Shown piece after piece: positions 1 through 6,590 of a stretch of DNA of 12,284 bases. Under the pieces are notes generated by a model. That model made no database searches. It was not told the origin of the DNA and saw only the letters and a list, made by a program, of their open reading frames with translations. The stretch covers positions 1-12,284 of the forward strand of contig JBDGYV010000078.1 of the NCBI GenBank assembly GCA_039588915.1, given 5' to 3'. Position 1 is the first letter of the stretch, and every line of letters starts with the position of its first letter. The DNA is from CAMYLR01 sp039588915. Its GTDB lineage: Bacteria; Gemmatimonadota; Gemmatimonadetes; JACCXV01; JAHWKZ01. Made by a program: the position numbers and the translations under genes.

Positions 1-5
1 AAGAC

Positions 6-36
6 AAAGGCCGTAGTAACAACGTTGTTGGCCTTT
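6..36. repeat. Imperfect inverted repeat upstream of the flippase
   Basis: AAAGGCC at 6-12 is the exact reverse complement of GGCCTTT at 30-36. The 17-base interval contains a perfect 12-base palindrome, AACAACGTTGTT, at 18-29. The right arm runs into a short T run (34-37). It could be the terminator of a gene lying left of the window or an operator. The loop is long for a Rho-independent terminator, so its function is not established. Confidence 0.35.
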
Positions 37-181
37 TCGAGAATCGCATAAAACACATTACCAGAATGACTTAGGGCCATTGAGGGCCAAACCCCCAACC
101 AATCAAAGGAGTGCTAAGGCGCGTGGGATTGACCCATCCATTTCTCTCTGATCGGCACTTATCTTGCCGTCGCGAAGCTTG

Positions 182-1507
182 ATGGAAGATCCACAACTCG
201 TATCAGGATCGACGAACCCCTGGCTCGGTCGACAGCTTTCCCGTGTCTTGGTGTGGGGCGAGCGCGGCTTTTCAGCGGTACTGGAACGGGGACTTGTCTC
301 GATCTCAAACTTCGTGCTGAATGTTTTCCTGGCCCGTTGGCTCCTGACGGCGGACTATGGGACTTTCGCCGTCGTCTATTCCGCATTCCTCCTTTTGGCA
401 ACCCTACACGGAGGTTTTCTCGAGGAACCCTTGTTGGTGTTTGGTTCGGGCCGGTACACCAACGATAAGAGCCGGTACCTCGGTACAGTGCTAAACGGCC
501 AGCGGTTATTCGTGGCCGGCCTCAGCACGATCCTCGTTGCGGGTGCGCTGGCTGGATTCCTTTTCCCTCATCCAACCGCAACGGCCCTGCTGGGGCTGGC
601 GATAGCGGCTCCCTTCATTCTCTACCGTGAGTTGGGACGAACAGCAACCTACATGATTCTCAACCCTCGGTTGGCTGTATTCGCGGCGGCTCTGTACATG
701 GGATTGATGCTACCCGGCGTTTTTTTTGTTTATCGGGCTGGCTGGCTCTCCTCGGCCATGGCATTCTTGCTGATGGGACTGGCGAGCCTGATATCCGCCC
801 TCTGGCTCTTCCATCGCCTAGGACCCACCCGCGTACCGATCCGAAATAACCCGCTAACACGGGACGTACTCAGCGATCATTGGACCTATGGCCGCTGGGC
901 CGCAGCCACCGGCATCCTCGTGTGGATACCAGGTCAGATTTACTACTTCGCTCTATCACTTTCGGTCGATCTCAATGCGACGGCACAACTCAGGGTAGCA
1001 ACGACGCTCATCATGCCGGCATCAGCCGCGCTCAGCGCAATAAGCACACTTTTTGTTCCGGCTTTAGTTCGCCTCCGGAGTCGAGACTACTTTCGCCGCC
1101 TGCTCGTCGCTGGAATGGCGCTTTTCATGCTGCTGGCAGCTCTTTACTGGCTGATTCTGGGCTTGTTCAGTCAACCGATCCTACTCTGGCTGTATGGCGA
1201 GCGTTATGTCGATGTCGGCCCGGTTATATGGATTGTTGGATTGGTGCCAATTCTCGCCGGCAGCGTGACCGTGCTCGGTCCTGCACTGCGTGCGCTCGAA
1301 CGACCGGATCTCGTTTTTCGGGCGCACGCCTTATCCAGTATCGCCACTGTTACCATTGGTCTAGCACTCATGAAGGTCTACGGTATTGAAGGAGCAGCGT
1401 TCGGAATGGTCGCGGCGTCCGCTACCACAGCGCTGACGATGGTGTGGTTCCTCTTTGTGGGTAGGGGCAAACAAGCGCACTTCGCTTCTCACCGGACGGA
1501 AACATGA
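182..1507 (+). CDS. Polysaccharide flippase, Wzx/MOP superfamily
   Basis: Predicted inner-membrane flippase that would move undecaprenyl-linked oligosaccharide units across the cytoplasmic membrane. The 441-residue protein has about twelve hydrophobic segments after a polar N-terminus of some 30 residues, which is the usual length and layout of Wzx-like proteins. The phrase FLARWLLTADYGTFAVVYS near residues 45-65 matches the family's typical first loop. Two starts are possible: ATG at 182, chosen here, or TTG at 164. Neither has a clear ribosome binding site. The ATG at 182 overlaps the stop of a short frame (TGATG), which suggests translational coupling. The gene runs convergently into the glycosyltransferase at 1534, with a 26-base gap. 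A truncated relative lies at about 3401-3846. The family is clear from topology and motifs; the exported glycan is unknown. Confidence 0.85.
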   Translation: MEDPQLVSGSTNPWLGRQLSRVLVWGERGFSAVLERGLVSISNFVLNVFLARWLLTADYGTFAVVYSAFLLLATLHGGFLEEPLLVFGSGRYTNDKSRYLGTVLNGQRLFVAGLSTILVAGALAGFLFPHPTATALLGLAIAAPFILYRELGRTATYMILNPRLAVFAAALYMGLMLPGVFFVYRAGWLSSAMAFLLMGLASLISALWLFHRLGPTRVPIRNNPLTRDVLSDHWTYGRWAAATGILVWIPGQIYYFALSLSVDLNATAQLRVATTLIMPASAALSAISTLFVPALVRLRSRDYFRRLLVAGMALFMLLAALYWLILGLFSQPILLWLYGERYVDVGPVIWIVGLVPILAGSVTVLGPALRALERPDLVFRAHALSSIATVTIGLALMKVYGIEGAAFGMVAASATTALTMVWFLFVGRGKQAHFASHRTET

Positions 1508-1516
1508 CCGCGCTTG

Positions 1517-1529
1517 AAGCCGCTGGCTT
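1517..1529. terminator. Small hairpin between convergent genes
   Basis: AAGCC, loop GCT, GGCTT form a five-pair hairpin inside the 26-base gap between the flippase stop and the stop of the opposite-strand glycosyltransferase. The position suits a bidirectional terminator. The stem is short and no T tract follows, so this is a weak call. Confidence 0.25.
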
Positions 1530-1533
1530 GCTG

Positions 1534-2721
1534 CTAGTCTACAACCGGTGGTGACATCTCACCTAGACTCGACGCCTCAACGTAGCAGTTCTTGAGTAAA
1601 ACGCCGACGTTGGTGGAAGAAAGTCTCTTCGAGAGGCTCTCTCGCTCCCGCTGCGCTACTTCCATGTTCCGCATCGGCTCCTCAAAAGTCTTGAGAATGG
1701 CTTTAGCCCAGGCGTTCGGATCCGGCGGTACATTCAGTATGGCCGCCTCGTCGCTCATGAACCCGGAGACGCAGGCACCTTCCCCAATCAGCACCGGAAT
1801 ACCGGAGTAGAGGCCCTCTATGATCGACATACCGAAGGACTCATACCGAGAAGGAACACAATAGACGTCGCATTGGGCGACCACAGCTTCCTTCTCCTGT
1901 CCATACATCGGACCTAGGCAGTCTACGTGGTCGGCCGCACCCATTTGCTGTACAAAGTTGCTTAGGCTCTTTGCGGCCCCATCTCGGTCGTATCCGATGC
2001 AGCGAAGCCGGACCGCGTGACCTTGGCGATTGAGTTGCAGAACAGCCTCGATCAACAGATCGAGTCCTTTGGTGTGAATATCGTATCGACCGACTGTGCA
2101 CAGAAGAATGTCATCGCTTTTTTGTTGCTCTTTCAAAAGCACACTGTCGCACCAAAGGCCTACCGGTTTATCTACAACCAAAGGAACAGTCCAAACCCGC
2201 GTGCCAGGCAACCGCTCTTCGACTTCTCTCGTCTCTCGTGGGGAGTTGCAAATCACTCCGTCAAGCCTTGCAAAAAGCCATCGATCGACGAACTGCCAGT
2301 AGAGGAACTTCTTGAGCCGTTCTGTGGAGAAAACGTGTTTAGATAATGCCCCATGTGGAGTAAGAAACAGCTTTAAGCCCCCATCAACCGCCGCACCCCT
2401 GGACCGACGCCACCGCACGAAAAGCGCCATCGCCACTACAAAACTAAGCGAGGGTGAAAAGGCACCATGGAAGTGGATGACCGCACACTCAGTGACAGCA
2501 TCTCTGATCTGCGTGTAGAGGCCTCGGACGGCAATCGGCGCTGCTGTCAAACGGACATCGACCCCGGCAACCTGAGCCTTCCGATCTCCAGAAGCTGATG
2601 CGAGCACCCGCTGCTTCATCCCCGCCCTGGCGAGGGATTCTGTCCACCGGTTTAGCGCTTGGCCAGTACCAGTCTCCGTCCCATACTGGGGCATTACTTG
2701 GCAAACAATGAACTCAGCCAT
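1534..2721 (-). CDS. Glycosyltransferase, GT4-type (GT-B fold)
   Basis: Cytoplasmic or membrane-associated glycosyltransferase of 395 residues, expected to add a sugar from a nucleotide-sugar donor to a growing lipid-linked glycan. The N-terminal half carries HFHGAFSPS (83-91) and TPHGALS (121-127), typical acceptor-side loops of GT4 enzymes. The C-terminal half has VGRYDIHTKGLDLLIEA (210-226), the usual start of the donor-binding domain, and an EX7E motif with E294 and E302 (ESFGMSIIE). The ATG at 2719-2721 has only a weak GTAGGG-like site upstream. The gene opposes its polysaccharide neighbours. The stop of a decayed beta-helix gene lies 18 bases upstream on the same strand, so the two were probably once one transcription unit. 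Its present promoter is not visible. Donor and linkage cannot be read from sequence. Confidence 0.87.
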   Translation of the reverse strand: MAEFIVCQVMPQYGTETGTGQALNRWTESLARAGMKQRVLASASGDRKAQVAGVDVRLTAAPIAVRGLYTQIRDAVTECAVIHFHGAFSPSLSFVVAMALFVRWRRSRGAAVDGGLKLFLTPHGALSKHVFSTERLKKFLYWQFVDRWLFARLDGVICNSPRETREVEERLPGTRVWTVPLVVDKPVGLWCDSVLLKEQQKSDDILLCTVGRYDIHTKGLDLLIEAVLQLNRQGHAVRLRCIGYDRDGAAKSLSNFVQQMGAADHVDCLGPMYGQEKEAVVAQCDVYCVPSRYESFGMSIIEGLYSGIPVLIGEGACVSGFMSDEAAILNVPPDPNAWAKAILKTFEEPMRNMEVAQRERESLSKRLSSTNVGVLLKNCYVEASSLGEMSPPVVD

Positions 2722-2739
2722 GACTTAGCGCCCTACTGA

Positions 2740-2944
2740 TCAGAAGTGACCGCTTAGATAAAGACGATTCTGCGTAACCGCGTTGTCCTCGACTAGTCCG
2801 TTGTCGGGCCACCCGGTGATCCCCCTCTGTCCGTTGTGGTGGATCTGAGCACCGACGAACGATCCCCTGGTCGGCGATGGTGATGCCAGCGCCGTTGCTG
2901 TAGGAGATCTCACAATCTTCGACCAACCACCCGAATCGATACGA
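2740..2944 (-). pseudogene. Right-handed parallel beta-helix protein, frame-broken fragment
   Basis: Read on the minus strand, one frame gives GWLVEDCEISYSNGAGITIA and continues through ADQGIVR. A neighbouring frame then continues as GAQIHHNGQRGITGWPDNG, followed by LVEDNAVTQNRL and a TGA at 2742-2740. Together these read as consecutive rungs of a pectate-lyase-like beta-helix (pattern VEDCxI, NGAGI, IHHNGQRGI, VEDNxV). The frame changes at about 2851-2857. An in-frame TGA at 2947-2945 closes the first frame upstream, and no start or signal peptide is present. Intact relatives are secreted proteins that bind, cleave or epimerise polysaccharides. What remains is about 65 residues, so I call it a remnant. 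A sequencing error could explain the internal shift but not the missing 5' part. Confidence 0.7.
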
Positions 2945-3400
2945 TCAGAATGTCCGTCACGCCGTTTCTGGCTTTTGACCGTGGCCTGTGACCTAGAAGC
3001 TTCCTACCTTAGCAATGGTTGCGTCAGCCGCCCACATCTACCATCTCGGCCGATCAGGCGTGTGCTCCGCGGCTAGTTAAAGGTTCCGTTAGGATCCTGG
3101 CCGTCGGCCTGCCAGGCGTTGTAAGTGTTGCGGTAGGACGCACCTCTATGTGATCACGATGCCAAGTGGTAAAATGTCGGTTCTGAGTGTCCCTACGTCC
3201 AGTAGCCGCGCAAGACTGGAGGCCATCGCTAGGGAATGGTGAACTTACCCGTGACTCGCATAACTCGCATTCCAGCAATGTGTTACCGTGCCAACCAGCA
3301 AGCGATTTTCGATCCTTTGGTGCACCTGTATACGTCGACCCATTCTCAAGAGGTTCCCTGTCGTTGGTCGAGTGTGGTGTATGGGCGGTGCTCAACCAGG
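2743..3400. other. Gene-poor decayed interval
   Basis: About 660 bases with no intact gene on either strand. It contains the upstream part of the beta-helix remnant (to 2944) and a second beta-helix C-terminal scrap at 3073-3135. The minus-strand frame over about 3200-3330 includes GWHGNTLLECEL, possibly one more decayed rung. By eye the stretch is more AT-rich than the flanking genes. I see no transposase, terminal inverted repeats or RNA gene in it. Confidence 0.6.
3073..3135 (-). pseudogene. C-terminal scrap of a beta-helix protein
   Basis: The minus-strand frame reads RNTYNAWQADGQDPNGTFN followed by TAG at 3075-3073. The pattern of an aromatic residue, AWQ, a few residues and GQDPNG resembles a segment seen near the C-terminus of many secreted right-handed beta-helix proteins. 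A TGA interrupts the same frame about a dozen codons upstream, and nothing recognisable precedes it. Because this C-terminal-like piece lies upstream of the rung-containing fragment at 2740-2944, the two probably come from different genes or from a rearranged one. The match is short and made from memory of the family pattern. Confidence 0.45.
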
Positions 3401-3846
3401 GCTGTTCGCAACATCGAATTTCGTAGTGAGCATTTCATTTTCGTGATCACCCTCGTTTCCGGCATCTCGTTTTGAGCGGAATGGTGTTCTTCACAGCGCG
3501 AGCATCTGTGTACTGGTTGCTGCTTGGTTTGTATCACCAACCGATCATGTTGTGGCTTTACGATGGCCAGTACTTGGCGTACGACCGCGTCCCGTGGATT
3601 CTCGGTCTTGTGCCAGTCGTCTACGGTAGTGTCACCGTTCTCGGCGCTGCGTTGCGAGGGCTGAAACGATCTGACACGCTCTTCTGGGCCTACGCTGCAT
3701 CCAGCCCGGTGACGGTCACCCTCGGAATCGGGCTTATGATTCGACATGGACTCGAAGGAGCTGCGTGGGGGATGGTCGCCGCGTCAGCAACAACGACGCT
3801 GACAATGGGCTGGTTCTTCTTTGTGAAGAGAGTGGCTCCATCGTGA
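3401..3846 (+). pseudogene. 3' fragment of a second Wzx-like flippase
   Basis: The frame ending at 3846 encodes about the last 120 residues of a flippase related to the gene at 182-1507. Shared stretches include QPIxLWLY, WIxGLVPxxxGSVTVLGxAL, GxEGAAxGMVAASATT and LTM. Homology continues upstream of the first usable start (TTG 3472) as FRHLVLSGM, matching FRRLLVAGM in the intact gene, and then in another frame as AVRNIEFRSEHF from 3401. This implies a frameshift near 3440-3455. Only the last three or four membrane segments remain of about twelve, so it cannot be a working flippase. The DNA is diverged from the intact gene, so this is an old paralogue and not a recent duplicate. Its TGA (3844-3846) overlaps the ATG of the next gene. 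Confidence 0.75.
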
Positions 3847-5174
3847 TGGTTGTTGAGGTGGCCGAGGCGCTCTTCTCCCACTTGGAGTCCAGCGGTTTGG
3901 ACTACGCGGTCGTTGGCGACTCTCGTGACTACGGTCATGCCATCCCAAGCGATTTAGACATCATTATCGATCAAGGCTCTCTCGACCGTGTTCGGATGAC
4001 GCTGGTTGAATTCTGCGAAAAACACGACCTGGCGATGCTTCAGTGCATACAGCACGAGGCGAACAGCTGGTACTACGTGATAGCCTGGTATGATCAGCAA
4101 GGTCAGGTGACCTACCTCCACCCAGACGTCGGCGGTGATTACTACCGAAATGGACGCCTACTCCTACGTTCGAGAGACGTCCTTGAGAATCGTATTCTGG
4201 CGCTTGACGCGCGTGGGCAAGCATTGGGATTCAAAGCCCCCGCGCCAGCCCAAGCCTTTATCTACTACCTGTTGAAGCGGATCGATAAGGAGGCATTGGG
4301 TCAGCGACAGGGTGAGTACCTGAGAAACCAGTGGAGCAGGGATCCGGAGGGAGCTCGAACCCAACTGGAGCTTTGGTGGAGCAAGGCACAGGTGGCTCTG
4401 CTCGCAACGGCAGCAGCCAGTAGTGAGTGGTCACCGGTCGTTGACGCGCTCCCGAACCTCAGGGAGGAGATCCGAGGCCACTCACCGATCGTCCCCCGCG
4501 CCTACCTGGGTGAATCGGTTCGCGTGGCCCGTAGAATTGCTCACCCAACCGGGTTATGGGTGGCTTTTCTTGGTCCCGATGGGTGCGGAAAGAGCTCTGT
4601 CATTTCGCGTGTAAGAGACGAGCTTGCACCTGCATTTCGACGTACTCGACGCTACCACTTGCGACCCCTGCGACCCCACTTAGAGATTCACGATGCGCAC
4701 GAAAAAACCGTCGTCACCGACCCACACGCTGAGCCGCCGCGGAGCAAGGCGACGTCGACATTAAAGCTTGGGTACTGGTGGATCGACTATAGCCTGGGCT
4801 ATTTGATTTCCGTACTTCCTGCTCTCGTTCGCTCCACGTTCGTTCTGTTCGACCGTTACTACTACGATCTAGAGGTCGATCCGCGGCGCTACAGGTACGG
4901 GGGCTCGAGACGATTGGCGCGCCAACTCGGTCGGCTAATCCCTAGACCCAGCTTGATCGTGGTTCTCGACTTGCCAGCGGATGTGGCCCATGAGAGAAAG
5001 AAAGAGGTCCCACGTCCAGAAATCGAACGCCAGCGCGTCCTGTACCAGGACATCGCTCGGCGCTACAAGAACGGTCATGTAGTAGACGCATCCCAACCCC
5101 TGGAAGACGTGGTTCGAGACGTGACCCAACTGATCCTGCGCGCGCTCGAACGTCGTATCGCGACAACCCCATGA
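3846..5174 (+). CDS. Nucleotidyltransferase-like / thymidylate-kinase-like two-domain protein
   Basis: A cytoplasmic 442-residue protein with two parts. Residues about 5-150 resemble a nucleotidyltransferase-like fold (LDYAVVGDSRDYG at 18-30, then SDLDIII at 35-41, where D36 and D38 would be metal ligands). Residues about 235-440 form a P-loop kinase domain like thymidylate kinase: Walker A GPDGCGKSS (243-251), LFDRYYYD (334-341) in place of the TMPK DRY region, a VLDLPADVAHERKKE stretch (373-387) resembling the TMPK sequence before the lid, and a C-terminal helix. The frame is open back to 3765, but that part overlaps the flippase remnant. ATG 3846 overlaps the upstream TGA (TGATG) and is the better start. 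It overlaps the next glycosyltransferase by ATGA. Similar kinase-like proteins occur in glycan clusters, often labelled thymidylate kinase. The real substrate is unknown; a sugar, nucleotide or lipid-carrier phosphate is possible. Confidence 0.8.
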   Translation: MVVEVAEALFSHLESSGLDYAVVGDSRDYGHAIPSDLDIIIDQGSLDRVRMTLVEFCEKHDLAMLQCIQHEANSWYYVIAWYDQQGQVTYLHPDVGGDYYRNGRLLLRSRDVLENRILALDARGQALGFKAPAPAQAFIYYLLKRIDKEALGQRQGEYLRNQWSRDPEGARTQLELWWSKAQVALLATAAASSEWSPVVDALPNLREEIRGHSPIVPRAYLGESVRVARRIAHPTGLWVAFLGPDGCGKSSVISRVRDELAPAFRRTRRYHLRPLRPHLEIHDAHEKTVVTDPHAEPPRSKATSTLKLGYWWIDYSLGYLISVLPALVRSTFVLFDRYYYDLEVDPRRYRYGGSRRLARQLGRLIPRPSLIVVLDLPADVAHERKKEVPRPEIERQRVLYQDIARRYKNGHVVDASQPLEDVVRDVTQLILRALERRIATTP

Positions 5175-6445
5175 CGCTAGACGGTCCGAAGGAGCGACTG
5201 CAGATACTGCTTTCCGCGTACGCTTGCGAGCCAGGGAGGGGCTCCGAACCAGGAGTCGGTTGGAACGCCGCGCTCGAAATCGCGAAGCACCACGATGTCC
5301 TGGTGATCACGAGGGCCAACAATCGGTCCGTTATTGAGGCCTGGCTGGAGTGCAATCCAGTCCCCGGCCTTCGGTTCGCGTACTACGATCTCCCCAAGTG
5401 GGCGATGTGGTGGAAGCGTGGGGGGCGGGGCGTTGCGCTCTACTACTATCTATGGCAGATCGGCATCTACCTTGTCGCGCGCAGGCTGTTGCCCACGACC
5501 AGGGTCGACGTCATCCATCACGCCACATTCGTCAAGTACTGGGTACCGTCCTTTCTCTCCCTGCTGCCAAGACCGTTTGTTTGGGGACCCGTTGGGGGAG
5601 CGGACTCGACGCCTCGAGTTTTCTGGGCCGATCTCAGCGGGCCCGGTCGGTTCTATGAGTTAGCGCGCTGGATCGCCCAATGGATTGCCGAACATGATCC
5701 ATTCCTGCGTCTTACTGCGCGCCGAAGCGCTATCGCCCTGGCGACCACCGAGGCGACCGCCTCCCGGCTCAAGACCCTTGGAGCTGCGGATGTTCGCCTT
5801 CTTGGCGCGATCGGCCTAAGTCGGCACACCCTAGAATCGATCAGCACTGGCATTCAGACGAGCTCGGACCGACATGGGTCATTGCGGTTGATTAGCATCG
5901 GTCGACTACAGGACTTCAAGGGGTTTCAGTTCGCACTCAGGGCCCTCGCTCGAGCCGCAAATAGCGACGTGGAGTACTGGATAGTCGGCGATGGTCCAGC
6001 GCGTCATCGGCTGGAAGACGAAACATCTGATCTGGGCATCGCTGAGCGAGTTCAATTTCTTGGCCATCTGACGCGAGAAGAAGTACTGACCAAGCTCGGC
6101 CGCTCCGATGTGCTCGTACATCCGAGCTTGCACGAATCCGGGGGGTTGGTGTGCATCGAGGCGATGGCCGCCAGCGTACCAGTCGTCTGCTTGGACCTCG
6201 GCGGGCCGGCCACGGTCGTGACCGCTGAAACCGGGATTAAGATTGGCGCCGACAGTCCGTTACAGGTCGTTCAAGACTTGACGGATGCGATCTCCCAGCT
6301 CGATCGGGATCGAGCGCTACTGTCACGGATGGCGACCGCCTCACGGGCTCGTGTTGAGGCCGAGTATCGCTGGGAAAAGAAGGGTGAGAAGCTGGCCCTG
6401 CTACACCGTGAAGCCTACCAGAGGATGCACAAGACCGGGACGTGA
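5171..6445 (+). CDS. Glycosyltransferase, GT4 family
   Basis: Predicted retaining GT-B glycosyltransferase of 424 residues. The N-terminus has SAYACEPGRGSEPGVGWN (15-32), a hallmark of one GT4 subgroup from polysaccharide clusters. The middle has FVWGPVGGAD (136-145). The donor domain begins at LISIGRLQDFKGFQFALRAL (240-259) and contains IVGDGP (271-276) and the EX7E motif ESGGLVCIE (E322 and E330). No signal peptide or membrane segment is evident, so it probably works on the cytoplasmic face. The ATG at 5171 overlaps the previous gene's stop (ATGA) and has no independent ribosome binding site, so translation is probably coupled to the kinase-like gene. It is the last polysaccharide gene before the tRNA. 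The sugar specificity cannot be inferred. Confidence 0.9.
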   Translation: MTLDGPKERLQILLSAYACEPGRGSEPGVGWNAALEIAKHHDVLVITRANNRSVIEAWLECNPVPGLRFAYYDLPKWAMWWKRGGRGVALYYYLWQIGIYLVARRLLPTTRVDVIHHATFVKYWVPSFLSLLPRPFVWGPVGGADSTPRVFWADLSGPGRFYELARWIAQWIAEHDPFLRLTARRSAIALATTEATASRLKTLGAADVRLLGAIGLSRHTLESISTGIQTSSDRHGSLRLISIGRLQDFKGFQFALRALARAANSDVEYWIVGDGPARHRLEDETSDLGIAERVQFLGHLTREEVLTKLGRSDVLVHPSLHESGGLVCIEAMAASVPVVCLDLGGPATVVTAETGIKIGADSPLQVVQDLTDAISQLDRDRALLSRMATASRARVEAEYRWEKKGEKLALLHREAYQRMHKTGT

Positions 6446-6479
6446 CAGTAGGTTTTCTCGGATCGGCTGTGCAACCTGC

Positions 6480-6566
6480 GCCGGGGTGGCGGAACCGGTA
6501 GACGCGCGGGACTTAAAATCCTGTGGGCGAGAGCCCGTGCGGGTTCGACTCCCGCCCCCGGCACCA
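6480..6566 (+). tRNA. tRNA-Leu (anticodon UAA)
   Basis: Acceptor GCCGGGG (6480-6486) pairs perfectly with CCCCGGC (6556-6562), followed by discriminator A6563 and an encoded CCA (6564-6566). The anticodon stem CGGGA/TCCTG, with one G-T pair, encloses CTTAAAA, so the anticodon is TAA at 6514-6516. A long variable arm, GGGC-GAGA-GCCC, identifies a class II tRNA. The T arm is GCGGG-TTCGACT-CCCGC. The D region GGCGGAACCGGTAGACGC is normal for leucine tRNAs. It reads UUA, and UUG by wobble. It begins 34 bases after the glycosyltransferase stop and ends 24 bases from the convergent lon stop. Confidence 0.97.
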
Positions 6567-6590
6567 ACCGACCCACTCAAGCCGTGATCA

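Noticed and set aside
25..52. Promoter-like TTGTTG, 16 bases, CATAAA
   Set aside because: Only partial matches to -35 and -10 boxes; such matches are common by chance and nothing else supports it.
3765..3845. 27 extra N-terminal residues for the kinase-like protein
   Set aside because: This part overlaps the conserved flippase tail in another frame and carries no family resemblance. ATG 3846 overlapping the upstream TGA is the better start.
6285..6587. 100-codon frame spanning the glycosyltransferase end and the tRNA
   Set aside because: It runs through the tRNA gene in a non-coding frame and is not a protein gene.
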